A DNA stretch of 64,000 nt. Source: Symbiodinium natans. Lineage: Eukaryota > Sar > Dinophyceae > Suessiales > Symbiodiniaceae. Of this stretch, positions 21,298 to 32,388 are shown in pieces. Under the pieces are notes generated by a model. It was not told where the DNA came from, searched no databases, and saw only the letters and a list, made by a program, of their open reading frames with translations. Every line of letters starts with the position of its first letter. Position 1 is the stretch's first letter. Position numbers and translations under genes: made by a program. Location: assembly GCA_905221605.1 (NCBI GenBank), contig CAJNDS010002452.1, positions 1-64,000 on the forward strand, written 5' to 3'.

Positions 21298-21425
21298 ACA
21301 TATATATATATATATAATATAATATAATGTAATATAATACAATACAATACAATATAATGTCATACAATAAAATATAATATAATACCATATAATTATAAAT
21401 AAATAAATATATATATATATATATT
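21298..21425. repeat. AT-rich microsatellite cluster
   Basis: (TA)n, AATAT/AATAC runs and a terminal (AT)n, about 125 bp. Confidence 0.9.
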
Positions 21426-21519
21426 CTGTATGCTGCAAAGCAATGAACTAGTCCTGTCTGATGGCCAAACACCGATCCTGCTTCTGAGGGTGGTGCGGCA
21501 CAAAGTGAATGTCCCTCAA

Positions 21520-21626
21520 CCCCGAACCCTAAACCCTAAACCTAAACCCTAAACCCTAAACCCTAAACCCTAAACCCTAAACCCTAAACCCTAAACCCTA
21601 AACTCTAAACCCTAAACCCTAAACCT
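21520..21626. repeat. CCCTAAA array
   Basis: About 14 units including one shortened CCTAAA. Confidence 0.9.
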
Positions 21627-21719
21627 ACCCTAAGAGCCAGAAGCCGCAACGATGCCTGAAAGCTCCCCAACTCATACTGGGCTCTGAACTCAGAAGTGCC
21701 ATACACCCTATTTGGGCTT

Positions 21720-21918
21720 AGAGTTTAGGGTTTAGGGTTTTAGGGTTTTAGGGTTTTAGGGTTTTAGGGTTTTAGGGTTTTAGGGTTTTAGGGTTTAGGG
21801 GTTTAGGGTTTTAGGGTTTTAGGGTTTTAGGGCTTTAGGGTTTTAGGGTTTTAGGTTTTAGGGTTTTAGGGTTTTAGGGTTTAGGGTTTAGGGCTTAGGG
21901 CTTAGGGTTTGGGGTTTA
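21720..21918. repeat. TTTTAGGG octamer array
   Basis: Around 16 TTTTAGGG units flanked on both sides by ordinary TTTAGGG heptamers. It is the reverse orientation of the octamer block at 13150-13344. Confidence 0.95.
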
Positions 21919-21988
21919 AGCTTTAGGGTTCAGTGCGCATAAGCCTCAGAAGCCCCCCCATCCTGCACCCTGCCAGGTCTGTCATCAG

Positions 21989-22138
21989 AAGGTAGTTACA
22001 TGATCCCTGATTCCGGGCCCTCAATTGGGGAACCCCGCTAGATGCCCCTTATGTACCCTCAAAAACCCAAGGGCCCACACTCAGAACCATTTATAGCAGG
22101 TAAAGAGCCATATTAGGGGACCATGTATCTTCCCCAAA
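21989..22138. mobile_element. TIR-D element, array-free
   Basis: GAAGGTAGTTACATGATCCC at the left; GGGGACCATGTATCTTCCCC at the right. Internal AAGGGCCCACACTCAGAACC and AAAGAGCCATATTA match other copies. Confidence 0.6.
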
Positions 22139-23455
22139 ACTCGAAGGCCTAAACCCTACGCCCTGAAGGTAACTTTCCTTAGATATCAAGTTGCAGAATA
22201 GAAATACCCTAAGCCCTAAACCCTAAACCCTAAACTAGATTATAGGGTTCAGGGCTTTAGGCTTTGAGGTTGGGGCCTCGGTGGTGGCTTGCGCAAGCAC
22301 AAAACCCAGACCTTTAACCAAAAGAGTGTAGGGCTTAGGGTTTAGGGTTTAGGGTTTAGGGTTTAGGGGTTAGGGGTTAGGGGTTTAGGGTTTAAGGTTT
22401 TAGGATTGAGGGTTTGGGGGTTTAAGGCAAGGTAATCATCAACATTGACGGTAATACAACCTATAGTGCTATACGGGAGGGTTTAAGATTTAGGGTTTAG
22501 GGCTGAGGGGCGATATTCCATAGGCAGCTGCTTCGCAGATCTTATCTAACCCCAATCCCCAGGCCCCAACCCTAAACCCCGACCCCCCAACCCTAAAATC
22601 CTAAACGTACACCCCTGAAAGACCAAACCCCCATAAATCCCCAAGGCCCCACCCGAAACCCCCCAAACTCCCTACACCCCGAAACCCCCAAGCCCCAAGC
22701 CCCAACACCCCTATCCGCAAAAGCTGTCCAAACCCTAAACCCTGAACCCTAAACCCTAAACCCTAAACCCTAAACCCTAAACCCTAAACCCTAAACCCTA
22801 AACCGACCTCCTGGGTCGAGGCGGAAGTCCAGTCGACAGTTAACAGGTTGACCTGGCATGGGGGTGATGGGGCTTTGGGATTTTAGGGTTTAGGGTGTAG
22901 GGGTTTAGGGTTCAGGGTTCAGGGTCCAGGGTTTTTTTGTTCAGGGTTCAGGTTTTAGGGTGTAGGTTTTAGGGTTAGGGTTTAGGGAAGTTAAGGGTCT
23001 TCGGGCTGTAGGGTTTAGTTTTTTTTGTTAATGGCTTTAGGGTTTTTTTAGGGTTTTCGGGCTGGGAGTCTAGGTTTTTAAGGGCTTCAGGATTTAGGGG
23101 CATCTGGGGGAGCTGGGCTTGGGGACTTTGAAGGCTTTCGGGCTCTAGAGGGCTTCAGAAGGCTTTAGGGGCTCTTTAGGGTTTAGGGTTTAGGGATAGG
23201 GGAGGCTTTGGTGGTTTTAGGGGCTTGTAGAGGTTTTGAGGGCGTTTGGGGGCTTTAGCAGAGACTTTAGGGGTTTGGGGCTGTAAGGGGTCAGGCGTTG
23301 AGGGCTTCAGTCGGCTTCCTAAACCCTAAACCCTAAACCTTAAACCCTAAACCCTAGTGGGAGTTCGGAAGCCCATGGGGGCCATGATTCTCCTGGCAAC
23401 GTGGTCTGTGCTTCCAGTACTCCAGATTTTGTTTAGCTGTTTTTGTAATCAATAG
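22139..23455. other. gene-free region with arrays and degenerate units
   Basis: CCCTAAA at 22208-22236, TTTAGGG at 22330-22400, CCCTAAA at 22733-22804. 22860-23300 is long degenerate G/T-rich TTTAGGG-like text. No gene recognised. Confidence 0.6.
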
Positions 23456-23738
23456 GGTTAAGGGTTTAGGGTTTAGGGTTAAGGGTTAGGGTTTAGGGTT
23501 TAGGGTTTAGGGTTTAGGGTTTAGGGTTTAGGGTTTAGGGTTTAGGGTTTAGGGTTTAGGGTTTAGGGTTTAGGGTTTAGGGTTTAGGGTTTAGGGTTTA
23601 GGGTTTAGGGTTTAGGGTTTAGGTTTAGGGTTTAGGGTTTAGGGTTTAGGGTTTAGGGTTTAGGGTTTAGGGTTTAGGGTTTAGGGTTTAGGGTTTAGGG
23701 TTTAGGGTTTAGGGGGTTAGGGTTTAGGGTTTAGGGTT
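23456..23738. repeat. longest TTTAGGG array
   Basis: About 280 bp, nearly perfect, with one TTTAGG and one GGGGTTAGGG unit near 23621 and 23713. Confidence 0.95.
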
Positions 23739-24132
23739 AATGCTGAGAGCAACCTTGTTCTTGATCTCGCAGAGCATCTGGCTATCAACCCTATAAACCC
23801 TATAAAGCCCCAAAAGCCCTGTAAAAGCAACGACGTAAACCACTAAAAGAAAACCTGTACAAACCAAAAAACAACCCTATGCAAACCGCTTCAAAACGCA
23901 CCCTATTACAAAAAACACCGGACCAAACTCCTAAACCCTAGTAACCCTGATCCCTAACAACCCTTTGAGAAGTACACCTAAACAACACTACACAACACCC
24001 TAAAAACCCGAACAGTGTGAAGGCTCAAGGGGGCCCCGGCCTCGTTGAAGAGCTGATGCACGTTGCGCTGGGCTTGCTTTCGCTTCGCGAGGTCTGCCTC
24101 GCTCGCGGGTCCGAAGCCCCTTGAGGCCCCAA
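23739..24132. other. gene-free spacer
   Basis: Degenerate CCCTATAAA/CCCTAAC-like text (23790-24010) and unique DNA. No gene seen. Confidence 0.5.
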
Positions 24133-24256
24133 ATACCCTCAATACCCTAAACCCCCTAAACCCCCTAAACCCCCTAAACCCCCTAAACCCCCTAAACCCC
24201 CTAAACCCCCTAAACCCCCTAAACCCCCTAAACCCCCTAAACCCTAAACCCTAAAG
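24133..24256. repeat. nonamer array (CCCCCTAAA)n
   Basis: Eleven or so CCCCCTAAA units in perfect register (about 24145-24240), then ordinary CCCTAAA. The G-rich strand has runs of five G, so strong quadruplex potential. The open frame through it (Leu-Asn-Pro repeats) is an artefact. Confidence 0.95.
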
Positions 24257-24310
24257 AGCATGAATAATAATTCCGACCCTTATATTAAACCCTAAACCCC
24301 TGAAGGGATA

Positions 24311-24465
24311 CAAGGAGGGACCCCTACAGGGACCCCTAATCTTAGTCCCTTACAACCATTATATATATATATATGTATGTATATATATATATATGCATGT
24401 ACATCTTATATAGTCTCTATATACATACGCAGCCCACCCCTAAGGTCCCTTACCAGGATCCCTGG
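24311..24465. mobile_element. TIR-G element, array-free
   Basis: CAAGGAGGGACCCCTA, CTTAGTCCC, a long (TA)n tract (24359-24400), TATATAGTCTCTA and GCAGCCCACCCCTAAGGTCC. It has the same order of landmarks as 18016-18220. Confidence 0.55.
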
Positions 24466-26928
24466 ACCCGAGACCCTGAACCGCTACAGCCCCCCGAAGC
24501 CCGACCGGCAAGTTAGGGTTTAGGGTTTAGGGTTTAGGGTTTAGGGCTTAGGAACCCTGTGGTTTTCAGGGTTGTTGGACTTCCTGAGCCTAGCAACCCC
24601 CATCCTTAAGCCCAAAACCAATACCCTCCTCCAAATCCCACATGAAAGCCAAAGCCTTCTAGGGTTTAGGGTTTAGAGCATAGGGTTTCTAGTTTGCGGG
24701 CTTTGGTGGCAGATTCACTGGGCTTGGCGGGTGAATGAAGGTTTTCGGGGTTGAGAGTCCCGAAGCCAGAAAACCCTCAACCCCAAACACTAAACCCTAA
24801 AACCCCAAACCCCTAACCCTACACCCTGAACCCTAAACCCTAAACCCTAAACCCTAAACCCTAAACCCTAAAGACCATCTTTAGCACCTCAGAATGCAGC
24901 AAGCCTCGAGCTCCGAGTTGATCCGGGTGGTAATCTCCTGCTGGGCGGTGGAGAAGGCTTTTGGGGGTTTCTAGGTGTAGGGTTTCTAGGGTTTAGGGTT
25001 TAGGGTTTAGGGTTTAGGGCAAATGTGTCTCAACAGGATCCTTCTAACCCAGTAAGAAACAATGAAAAACGTCCCAAGGGTCGATCAAGGCTTCTGGGGC
25101 TTATAGAGTCCCGTAGCAGGGTTTCGGAAGTCAGGCTTATAGGGCTCAGGAACTTTAGGGTTTAGGGTTTAGGGTTTAGGATTATAGGGTTTAGGGTTTA
25201 GGGTTTAGGATTATAGGGTTCAGGAATTTTAGGGTTTTGGGGTTTATAGGTTTTTTGAGTAGGGTTAGGGCTTCAGGGAAGGGTGTGTTGGGCTTAGGGG
25301 CTTGCATGTTAAACGCCCTCGGGCTTTCCCCCCGAAGCCCGAATCCCCAGCATTAAACCCTAAACCCCAAACCCTAAACCCTAAACCCTAAAACCCTAAA
25401 CCCTAAACCTGCCCGGAGACTTGCAATCAGGAAGTAGGTACACTGTAGATGTACAAGTGCCCTTAACCACCGTCGTCGAATATCTGGGGGTAGTTAGATC
25501 TCCTTCTCCATGTTCTTCTAGGTTCCCTCAACCCTAAACCCTAAACCCTAAACCCTAAACCTTAAACCCTAAAACCTAACCCCAAAACCCAAAACCCAAA
25601 CCCCAAACCCTAAACCCTAAACTAAACCCTGACCCTAAACCCTAAACCCTAAAACCTAACCCCTAAACCCAAAACCCAAAACCCTGAACCCTACACGTCG
25701 AACTCCTTGGCTTTGGTCACTGCGAGCTCCATGCAGTGCTGGATCCTAGGAATGGCCGCAGGCTGAGGCTTGGGTCCAAGAATGCAGGGTTTAGGGTTTA
25801 GGGCTGGGGTTTAGGGTTTAGGGCTAGGGTTTAGGGTTTAGGGTTCAGGGTTAGGGTTAAGGGTTTAGGGCTAGGGGGTTCAGGGTTAGGGTTTTAAGGT
25901 CAGGGCTTAGGGTTTAGGGTTCAGGGTTTAGGGTCTAGGGTATAGGGTTTAAGGTGCGCCTATACCCTAAACCCTAAACCCTAAAAGGCTTCAAGATTTA
26001 GGGTTTAGTAGCCCAACGCTAGCCTCCCAGAATTAAGGGAATCACCTTCCAGTGTTCAGGCGGATCGTGATTCAAGGTATACTCCTCAAGAACTATCGGG
26101 CCCTAGGCCTCCCCCAACCTCCTACACCTCCCAAACCTCCTGGGTTGCGGCTTAGGGAAGTGCCGGCGAAACGGAGGTTCACACGATTGTGATCTTTTTT
26201 GACGCTTCTTGTGGCTTCCTTGAGTGAACCAGTGGAACCCCCAAACCTCTAAACCAAGCACGCAGCCCTCACCCTGAACAACGAAAACGCACCAAAACCC
26301 TAAGCCCTTGTACGGGGGCTGTGCCCCCCCGAGTTATACGTAGATTGGTCCGGGGGCCCTAATTTCAGAAGTGGAGTTTAGGGTTTCGGGGTTAGGGGCT
26401 AGGGGTTTACGATTTGGGTTTGGGGATTGGGGTGATAAAGCACTGTGCGCTATAATGTCCTTGGGCGATTGTTCCCTAAACCCGAAACCCCAAACCCTAA
26501 ACCTTCTAAACTCTAAACCCCAAACCCTAAACCCCAAACCTCAAACCCCAAACCCTAAACCCTCCTAACCCGAAAACCAAGAAAACCGCAGGCCAGGTGG
26601 CATGGAGAAATCCAAGGGCAGGCCACCTGGCTTGTGCCTCAGCGTGCAAGGCGTAGAAGCTTGCGTGCTGGCAGGTGCTCCCCAACCCTTCCAGAGTTTG
26701 GGGTTTAGGGTTGAGGGTTCAAGCCTGAACCCAGGGGTTTGGGGTTTGGCGTTCGGGGTTGAGGGTTTAAGCCTGAACCCAGGGTTTAGGGCTCAAGTTT
26801 AAGCTTGAACCCTTCAAACCCTCAACCCTGAAGCCCTGAGCCCACAACCCTCATCCCTGGTGGCCCTGGTACAAGCCGAAAGCCCTGAGCCCAACAACCT
26901 AAACCCGTGTAGAAGCCCTATAGTGTTT
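24466..26928. other. gene-free region with many short arrays
   Basis: TTTAGGG at 24512-24550, 24985-25018, 25155-25215 and 25787-25960. CCCTAAA at 24790-24872, 25350-25408 and 25528-25695. 26360-26570 and 26690-26830 are TTTGGGG/CCCCAAA-like text. No gene recognised. Confidence 0.6.
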
Positions 26929-27069
26929 CTTGGAGGTTCATGGTGCTTACAAACCAAATAGTAATTGCACTTATAACCCACGTATAACCACATTAGGGTA
27001 ACAAAGGGGCCTATAAGTGGATTATAAGTACCGTCAAATTTGGTGATTAACTCTCCCGAACCTCCAAGT
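26929..27069. mobile_element. TIR-B element
   Basis: CTTGGAGGTTCATGGTGCTT at the left and GAACCTCCAAGT at the right. Internal ACTTATAACCCACGTATAAC and CCTATAAGTGGATTATAAG are themselves inverted. Also found at 33498 and 50436. Confidence 0.7.
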
Positions 27070-27172
27070 AACCCTAAGAGCTACCCTATACAAATTAAGG
27101 GCCCACACATCAGAACCCTTGAAAGGAGGTTAGGGGCCATAGTAAGGGCCCATGCAGCTACCCTTCAGGAGT
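27070..27172. mobile_element. TIR-D element, abutting TIR-B
   Basis: CCTAAGAGCTACCCTATAC, AAGGGCCCACACATCAGAAC, GGAGGTTAGGGGCCATAGTA, CATGCAGCTACCCTTC. The left part is shorter than in other copies. Confidence 0.5.
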
Positions 27173-27234
27173 AGTGTAGGGCCCTATAACCCTGAGAGCT
27201 TGCCAAAGTTGACGTTAAGTGGCTTTGGGGCTCC

Positions 27235-27332
27235 TTCACCCTAAACCTTAAACCCTAAACCCTAAACCCTGAACCCTAAACCCTAAACCCTAAACCCAAA
27301 ACCCAAAACCCTAAGCCCTAAACCCTACACCG
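27235..27332. repeat. CCCTAAA array
   Basis: Degenerate at both ends, with a CCCAAAA pair. Confidence 0.85.
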
Positions 27333-27442
27333 AACGGTCCCCCACCAGACTTAAGAAGTCGACCGACTGCTGCCGTGACTCTACCCACTTCGGGTATCCT
27401 GGTGAGGTGCATAGCGACTTTATGAGGTGTGTGTGTCTCTAC

Positions 27443-27477
27443 GTTATATATATATATATGCATACATACATGCAGAA

Positions 27478-27510
<33 letters not shown>

Positions 27511-27511
27511 A
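27443..27511. repeat. TA-rich microsatellites
   Basis: (TA)n blocks at 27447-27460 and 27484-27511 flanking CATACATACATGCAG. Confidence 0.9.
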
Positions 27512-27797
27512 CGGGTTATCTAAGGCACCCAAGTCAGAAGCAGGGTCAGAAAAGAGCCCTACAGCACACACATGGTTTCTAAAACCCTCTGAGTAAGTCC
27601 TCATGAGCTGATCCTCTTTGACAAAAAAAGGGAAAATCATATATTGAAGGGTCCTACCTAGAACCCTGAACCCCAAAGCCTGTAACCTCAAACTCGAAAA
27701 CCCGAAACCCTTCACCCCTGGTGTTTAGGCCCCTGTAGTAGTCAGCCATCTAAGAACGGGGCAGACCGCAAAGCTCACCGTGCTGGTTCACCTTGCG

Positions 27798-28139
27798 TAG
27801 GGCTTAGGGTTTGGGGTTTGGGGGTCTAGGGTTTAGGGTTCAACCCTAAGCCCTAAACCCTAAACCCTAAACCCTAAACCCTGAACCCTGAACCCTGAAC
27901 CCTGAACCCTGAACCCTCTACCCGAACCCATGAGGAGTTTGGCTCAGGGCTTTGACCTCGGGGATAGGTTCCAGGGTGTGAGATGCTAGTTTCCCCGGAG
28001 TTTAGGGCACAGTGCCTTGGAGGGTTTAGGGCTTAGGTGTACGTACCTTTTCGGGGGACCCGGCGCAGTAGGACGAGTCAACCCTTGACTCCCCCCCCTA
28101 AATAGCCCCACTAAAGATTTTCACCTGACCCTGCAAACC

Positions 28140-28171
<32 letters not shown>

Positions 28172-28180
28172 ACCCTAAAA
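27798..28180. repeat. TTTAGGG to CCCTAAA inversion and CCCTCAA block
   Basis: TTTAGGG-like 27798-27840 flips directly at 27841 into CCCTAAA, then (CCCTGAA)n to 27914. A separate (CCCTCAA)n block is at 28136-28178. Confidence 0.85.
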
Positions 28181-28250
28181 TGCACAGTTTCTAGTCTAGT
28201 GCACACAGCCACTGGGCCCGTCCTGATAAGCTGAGTTCGCACTCGGAATC

Positions 28251-28361
28251 CTACTTGGAAGACCTTTTTAGCTTAGCAAGTAGGAAGAGCACCGTGGGTT
28301 ATAGGGGATCCTTCTAGGGGATACTCAGTGGACTTGCGAAGACAAAAGCGCGTCTAAGTAG
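28251..28361. mobile_element. TIR-E element
   Basis: CTACTTGGAAGACC at the left, AAAAGCGCGTCTAAGTAG at the right, internal GGGGATACTCAGTGGACTT. Confidence 0.65.
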
Positions 28362-28522
28362 CTGGCCCGAAACCCTGAACAATCCAAGGAGGGGGTGACG
28401 TTCATCCTCCGCAAGTTTTTAACTGGTACCGAAGGTCTTTGGATGCTCGTGGCCGGTGCTTACACGCCCCTACTTCCGAAACCTCTTGGGCTTTGTCTGT
28501 GTGTGTATGTAAGCCCTAACCC

Positions 28523-28622
28523 TGGGATGTTCCCCCTTATACTAACAGTCCTTCATAGGGATCCTAATAGGGGGTACGAAAAGCCCTATGAAGGACTGTC
28601 AGGAGAAGGGGGAACCGTCCCA
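28523..28622. mobile_element. TIR-C element, array-free
   Basis: TGGGATGTTCCCCCTTATAC..CAGTCCTTCATAGGG mirrors CCCTATGAAGGACTGTC..AGGGGGAACCGTCCCA. The loop is only about 20 bp. Confidence 0.8.
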
Positions 28623-29586
28623 CGCAGTAGGAAGCAAAAGCGGCCAAGGAGCTGCAATGCACAAGGAGCCGCCCATGGCTGCCTTCATCAGAGAACTCAA
28701 ATGTGCAGGCCGCTTAACCCTCAACCCAAAATAAACCCTAAGAGCTCTAAAGCTTAAACCGCGAGGAAGAAGTGCCATTTTTGCAAGGAACAGACCCTGA
28801 ACCCTAAACCCTAAACTGCCCTCAGCCCTGAATCTAACCCCTGAACCCTCAACCCCGAGTTTAGGTGGCATTGTTTACCCTTGGGATTGTATAGGGTTAA
28901 GGTCATAGGGCTCAGGGTTTCGTGCGCCTTCTTCCCGAATTCAATACTAAGAACCAGAAAGCCTAAGGTGTTTGGGCTTGGGCACCCTTCAGGCCAAATT
29001 CTCACTAGGCTTTCAGCACCCATCCCTACCCCTCTGTACTACCCCCGTAGGTTCCCCTCTTAAATAACCTTGATTAGGCTTGACGATTCCTAAATTGCCT
29101 CAATTGTGGGGGGAACCTAGGCGGGCAGCATAGCGGGGGGGTAGTAGGGGAACCCTTGATAGATGAAACATTTAAGGGGGCTCTAGCATGAAACGTGTCT
29201 TGGCAGATGCAGAGGGCCACGTCAACCCCGAAGCCTCAACCCCAAACCCCTCCAAACATTCCAAACCTCAATCCCCAAACCAAAAGCTCGAAACCCCAAA
29301 ACGCACAAAGCCACAGCACATGCAAATGTCACGGCCTCTTCTAATCTGTTTGGATCAAGGATCCAGGCCTTAGCGACGAGCGCATAGGGGCCTATGTACC
29401 CACGCGGATAATATTCTCTGCATCTAGGGTGTTTTTGGGGGGGCGCCCTATACTTTTCAGGCTCAGTATTAAAGGATCTCCCGCCGAAACGGACCATAAT
29501 TCGGAAAACCCCCACGTAGTATGCACTTGGGGCGCAAAGCTTTTGGACTTCCATCCTGGCTCAGGTATATACTAAATCAAACCCTA
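28623..29586. other. unique spacer
   Basis: Sparse CCCTAAA fragments. 29020-29165 holds a loose palindrome of GTACTACCCCCGTAGG and GGGGGGGTAGTAGGGGAACC. Frames of 60-110 codons are present on both strands, none with a recognisable domain. Confidence 0.45.
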
Positions 29587-29679
29587 CCCAAAGGCTCCAA
29601 TGTAGTTCCTTTTTGGGTTAGTTATTAAGGGGATTCGAGTCTACTACCCCAAAAAGGTACTACGTAGGAGCCTTTGGGT
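29587..29679. mobile_element. TIR-I element, perfect 12-bp termini
   Basis: CCCAAAGGCTCC at the left is an exact inverted repeat of GGAGCCTTTGGG at the right. Subterminal TAGTTCCTTTTTGGG pairs with CCCCAAAAAGGTACTA. Total 93 bp. Confidence 0.75.
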
Positions 29680-29726
29680 AAACCTTAAGCCCTAATACCC
29701 TAGACCCGAAACGGCCCTGGACCCCG

Positions 29727-29810
29727 CTAAACCCTAAACCCTAAACCCTAAACCCTAAACCCTAAACCCTAAACCCTAAACCCTAAACCCTAAACCCTAA
29801 GCCCTAAACA
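29727..29810. repeat. CCCTAAA array
   Basis: Eleven or so perfect units. The phrase ACGGCCCT(G/A)GACCC precedes it at 29710 and follows it at 29811, a possible flank duplication. Confidence 0.95.
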
Positions 29811-29935
29811 ACGGCCCTAGACCCGAACCCCGCTGCGACTCGCATCTCTCCAGCAGTCCACTCTCACGGGGGGGGGGGCTCCATGGTTGGGAGTGCAATC
29901 TTGAAGTGCATATGCCTGGGAGACCTACGTTTCTT

Positions 29936-30034
29936 AGTTTAGGGTATAGGGGTTTAGGGTATAGGGGTTTAGGGTTTAGGGTTTTAGGGTTTAGGGTTTA
30001 GGGTTTTAGGGTTTTAGGGTTTTAGGGTTTTAGG
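29936..30034. repeat. mixed TTTAGGG/TTTTAGGG array
   Basis: Heptamers give way to four consecutive TTTTAGGG octamers at 30003-30034. Confidence 0.9.
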
Positions 30035-30687
30035 TCCACCGAACTGAGCAAATTTTGGGGATTTAGGCTGCGGCATCGCATGGGCAGAGCTCGCAGCTGT
30101 TGGGCGTTCGCTTTAGGGTTGGTCGGGTTTGCTGGGAGTCTGAGTAGGGGTCGAGGGGGTCCAGGGGGTTTAGGGTTGGTGCATCGGGTTTAGGGGTTTA
30201 GGGTTTCGGGTATACCAAAACCTAAACCCTAATAAAGCCCTAAACCCTGAATCCTAAACCCCGAAGCAGGGAAACTCAAGGCCCAGGCAGGTTCGCTCTC
30301 CTTTCCCACGGCACCCGGGAAGAGGGCGAAGGACACCTAGCCGGCCGTGGGGCGGGTTTAGGGTTTAGGGTTTCGGGTTTAGGGTTTAGGGCTTGGGGAA
30401 AACCTTCGCCTGAACCCTAAACCCGAATCCCTAAACCCTGAACCCTAAAGCCTTAGCCCTCAACCCCTGAACCCTCAACCTAAACCCCTAAACCCTAAAC
30501 CCTGAACCTTAAACCCTTAGCCCTCAACCCCTGAACCCTCAACCTAAACCCCTAAACCCTAAACCCTGAACCCTAAACCCTGAACCCTAAACCCTGAACC
30601 GAACTCTCAACGCGTCATATTCTAAGCTCTAAGCAAAAAACACAAAACCCCACGCCCCAAATCCTAAGCCTAAGCCCTCAACCCCGT
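30035..30687. other. gene-free spacer with arrays
   Basis: TTTAGGG at 30355-30392. Degenerate CCCTAAA/CCCTGAA/CCCTCAACC at 30410-30600, containing a near-exact local duplication (30440-30500 against 30505-30560). Confidence 0.6.
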
Positions 30688-30852
30688 AGTAGCCCAGCAA
30701 CCATATGATGATAAGGGCACCCCTTTTTTTGGTTGGCTACTTTAACAGGGAACCCAGAACCCAAGCCCTAAACCCTAAACCCTAGACCCTAAACCCTAAA
30801 CCCTAAACCCTAAACCCTAAACCCTAAAAGTAAAGGGTACCACTGGGCTACC
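30688..30852. mobile_element. TIR-A element interrupted by a CCCTAAA array
   Basis: GTAGCCCAGCAACCATATGA, AAGGGCACCCC, GGTTGGCTACTTTAACAGGG, AACCCAGAACCCAAG. Then about ten CCCTAAA units (30765-30828), then AAGTAAAGGGTACCACTGGG. The insertion point lies after CAGAACCCAAG, not before it as in the 9556 copy. Confidence 0.75.
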
Positions 30853-30890
30853 AAGACCCTAAATCCTGAACCCGAAGCCGCAAAACCCAA

Positions 30891-31058
30891 ACTTAAGGGA
30901 CTCGACTTTGGACCCCTACGTTTGCTTTGGGGACCCTAAACCCTAAACCCTAAAGACCTTGTTAAAGACCTTCTAAGGGAATATAGGGACAGGTTAGGCG
31001 CATATTGCTTGGCAACCTTTTGTTGGTACAACCTTGGGGTACGAGTCTCAATCTCTTC
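30891..31058. mobile_element. TIR-F element with a three-unit CCCTAAA insertion
   Basis: CTTAAGGGACTCGACTTTGG, TTTGCTTTGGGGACCC, then TAAACCCTAAACCCTAAA, then CTTGTTAAAGACC. The 4204 copy reads GGGGACCC directly into TTGTTAACAATCC at this point. The end GGTACAACCTTGGGGTACGA matches. Confidence 0.6.
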
Positions 31059-31182
31059 ATAACAACCCTTCTCAAACCCTAGTTAGCCCCTAAACCCTAA
31101 ACCCTAAACTCTAAACCCTTTGAAGCCTAAGCCCAACCCATCCTCAGGGACCTAAAGCCCGATGTGAAGTAGGCCCTCTACT

Positions 31183-31282
31183 AGGGCTTAGGGTTTAGGG
31201 TTTAGGGTTTAGGGTTTAGGGTTTAGGGTTTAGGGTTTAGGGTTTAGGGTTTCGGATTTAGGGTTTAGGGTTTAGGGTTTAT
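31183..31282. repeat. TTTAGGG array
   Basis: About 14 units, one TTTCGGA variant. Confidence 0.95.
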
Positions 31283-32388
31283 ACTACTAGTATCCCCAAA
31301 GGGACACCCAATACATACACCCACCAATGTTTATACGGTAGCCCTACGCCCTAAACCCTAATAGATTAAACCTTAACTTCATGCCCATATCCCTATAATC
31401 TCAATTTGAACCGCTGAGCGCTACCCTCTTAGGAAACAAAGGAAATTCCGGTTTGGGGTTTAGGGTTAAGGGTTTAGGGTTCAGGGCTTAGGGAATCCTA
31501 AGCGCTGCTCTGACCAGCAGTCAGCAAAGCCCTCAACGTCCCAAAGGGCAAGGCACAGGGACGGGCAGGTGGTGCACGCTCAGCGGCACGGGTGCTCGCC
31601 TTGTCTTTGCGGTTTTGGATTTAGGGTTTGGGGTTTCGGGCTTAGGGTTCAGGGTTTAGGGTTGCCTTATTGAATTCCTTAAAATAAGGGGATTTGGGGG
31701 TCTATACTAGGGGTCCCTATTATCCTAAACTTTGGTCCTAAACCCCTCCGTGTGCGCTAGGGGGCGCAGCAGATGTGCTCGTCGTCAGTCCGAGTGAACT
31801 CGAAATGCTCGTTAAGGCGCAAAACCCTAAACCCTAAACCCCAAACCTCAAACCCCAAACCCCAACTAAACCCTAAAGCCTAATGAAAGCCTAAACCCTA
31901 CACCCTAAACCCTAAACCCTGAACCATAAACCCCAAACTCTGAACTCCAAACCCTCTCGCTGACGGATGCAGCGCTGGATGACTGGCGCGCGACCCAGGC
32001 ACCCTCAGGGACGAGACTCGCACCCCAGAAAGGGCTAAGGGTTTTGGGTTTTGGGCTTAGGGTTTAGGGTTTGGGGTTTAGGGTTCAGGGTTCTGGGTTT
32101 AGGGGTAACCTTCCACTGTCCATGCGTGCTCCTGATACTCCTTTGCAAAGGCTGATGGCCTAAGCTTCTTCCACGTATAGCGCATGATCCCAATCTGAAG
32201 GATAAGGCTTCCTATGATTTGGGCCTAGGTGGTTGCACCCTTAGAGCGGTATAGGTATAGGTATCGGTATAGGTTACGAGACGATCAGGGTGTTAAAGGT
32301 TTCGGGTTTTTTGGTTGGGCGGCTGGATAGATAATTATCGGCCTCAACCCCTAGTCAAACCTAAACCCTAGACCCTGAACACCGAAAC
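31283..32388. other. gene-free spacer
   Basis: Short arrays at 31452-31490, 31618-31660, 31820-31950 and 32036-32102. (AGGTAT)n-like GGTATAGGTATAGGTATCGG at 32247-32270. A partial TIR-H-like segment lies at 31685-31738. No gene recognised. Confidence 0.5.

Noticed and set aside
24063-24254. Leu-Asn-Pro repeat protein
   Set aside because: Direct translation of the CCCCCTAAA array.
27940-27955. TTTGGCTCAGGG as another spliced-leader relic
   Set aside because: Only nine bases match and the conserved CAAG end is absent.
28395-28757. 120-codon plus-strand frame
   Set aside because: It crosses a TIR-C hairpin and shows no domain or coding pattern.
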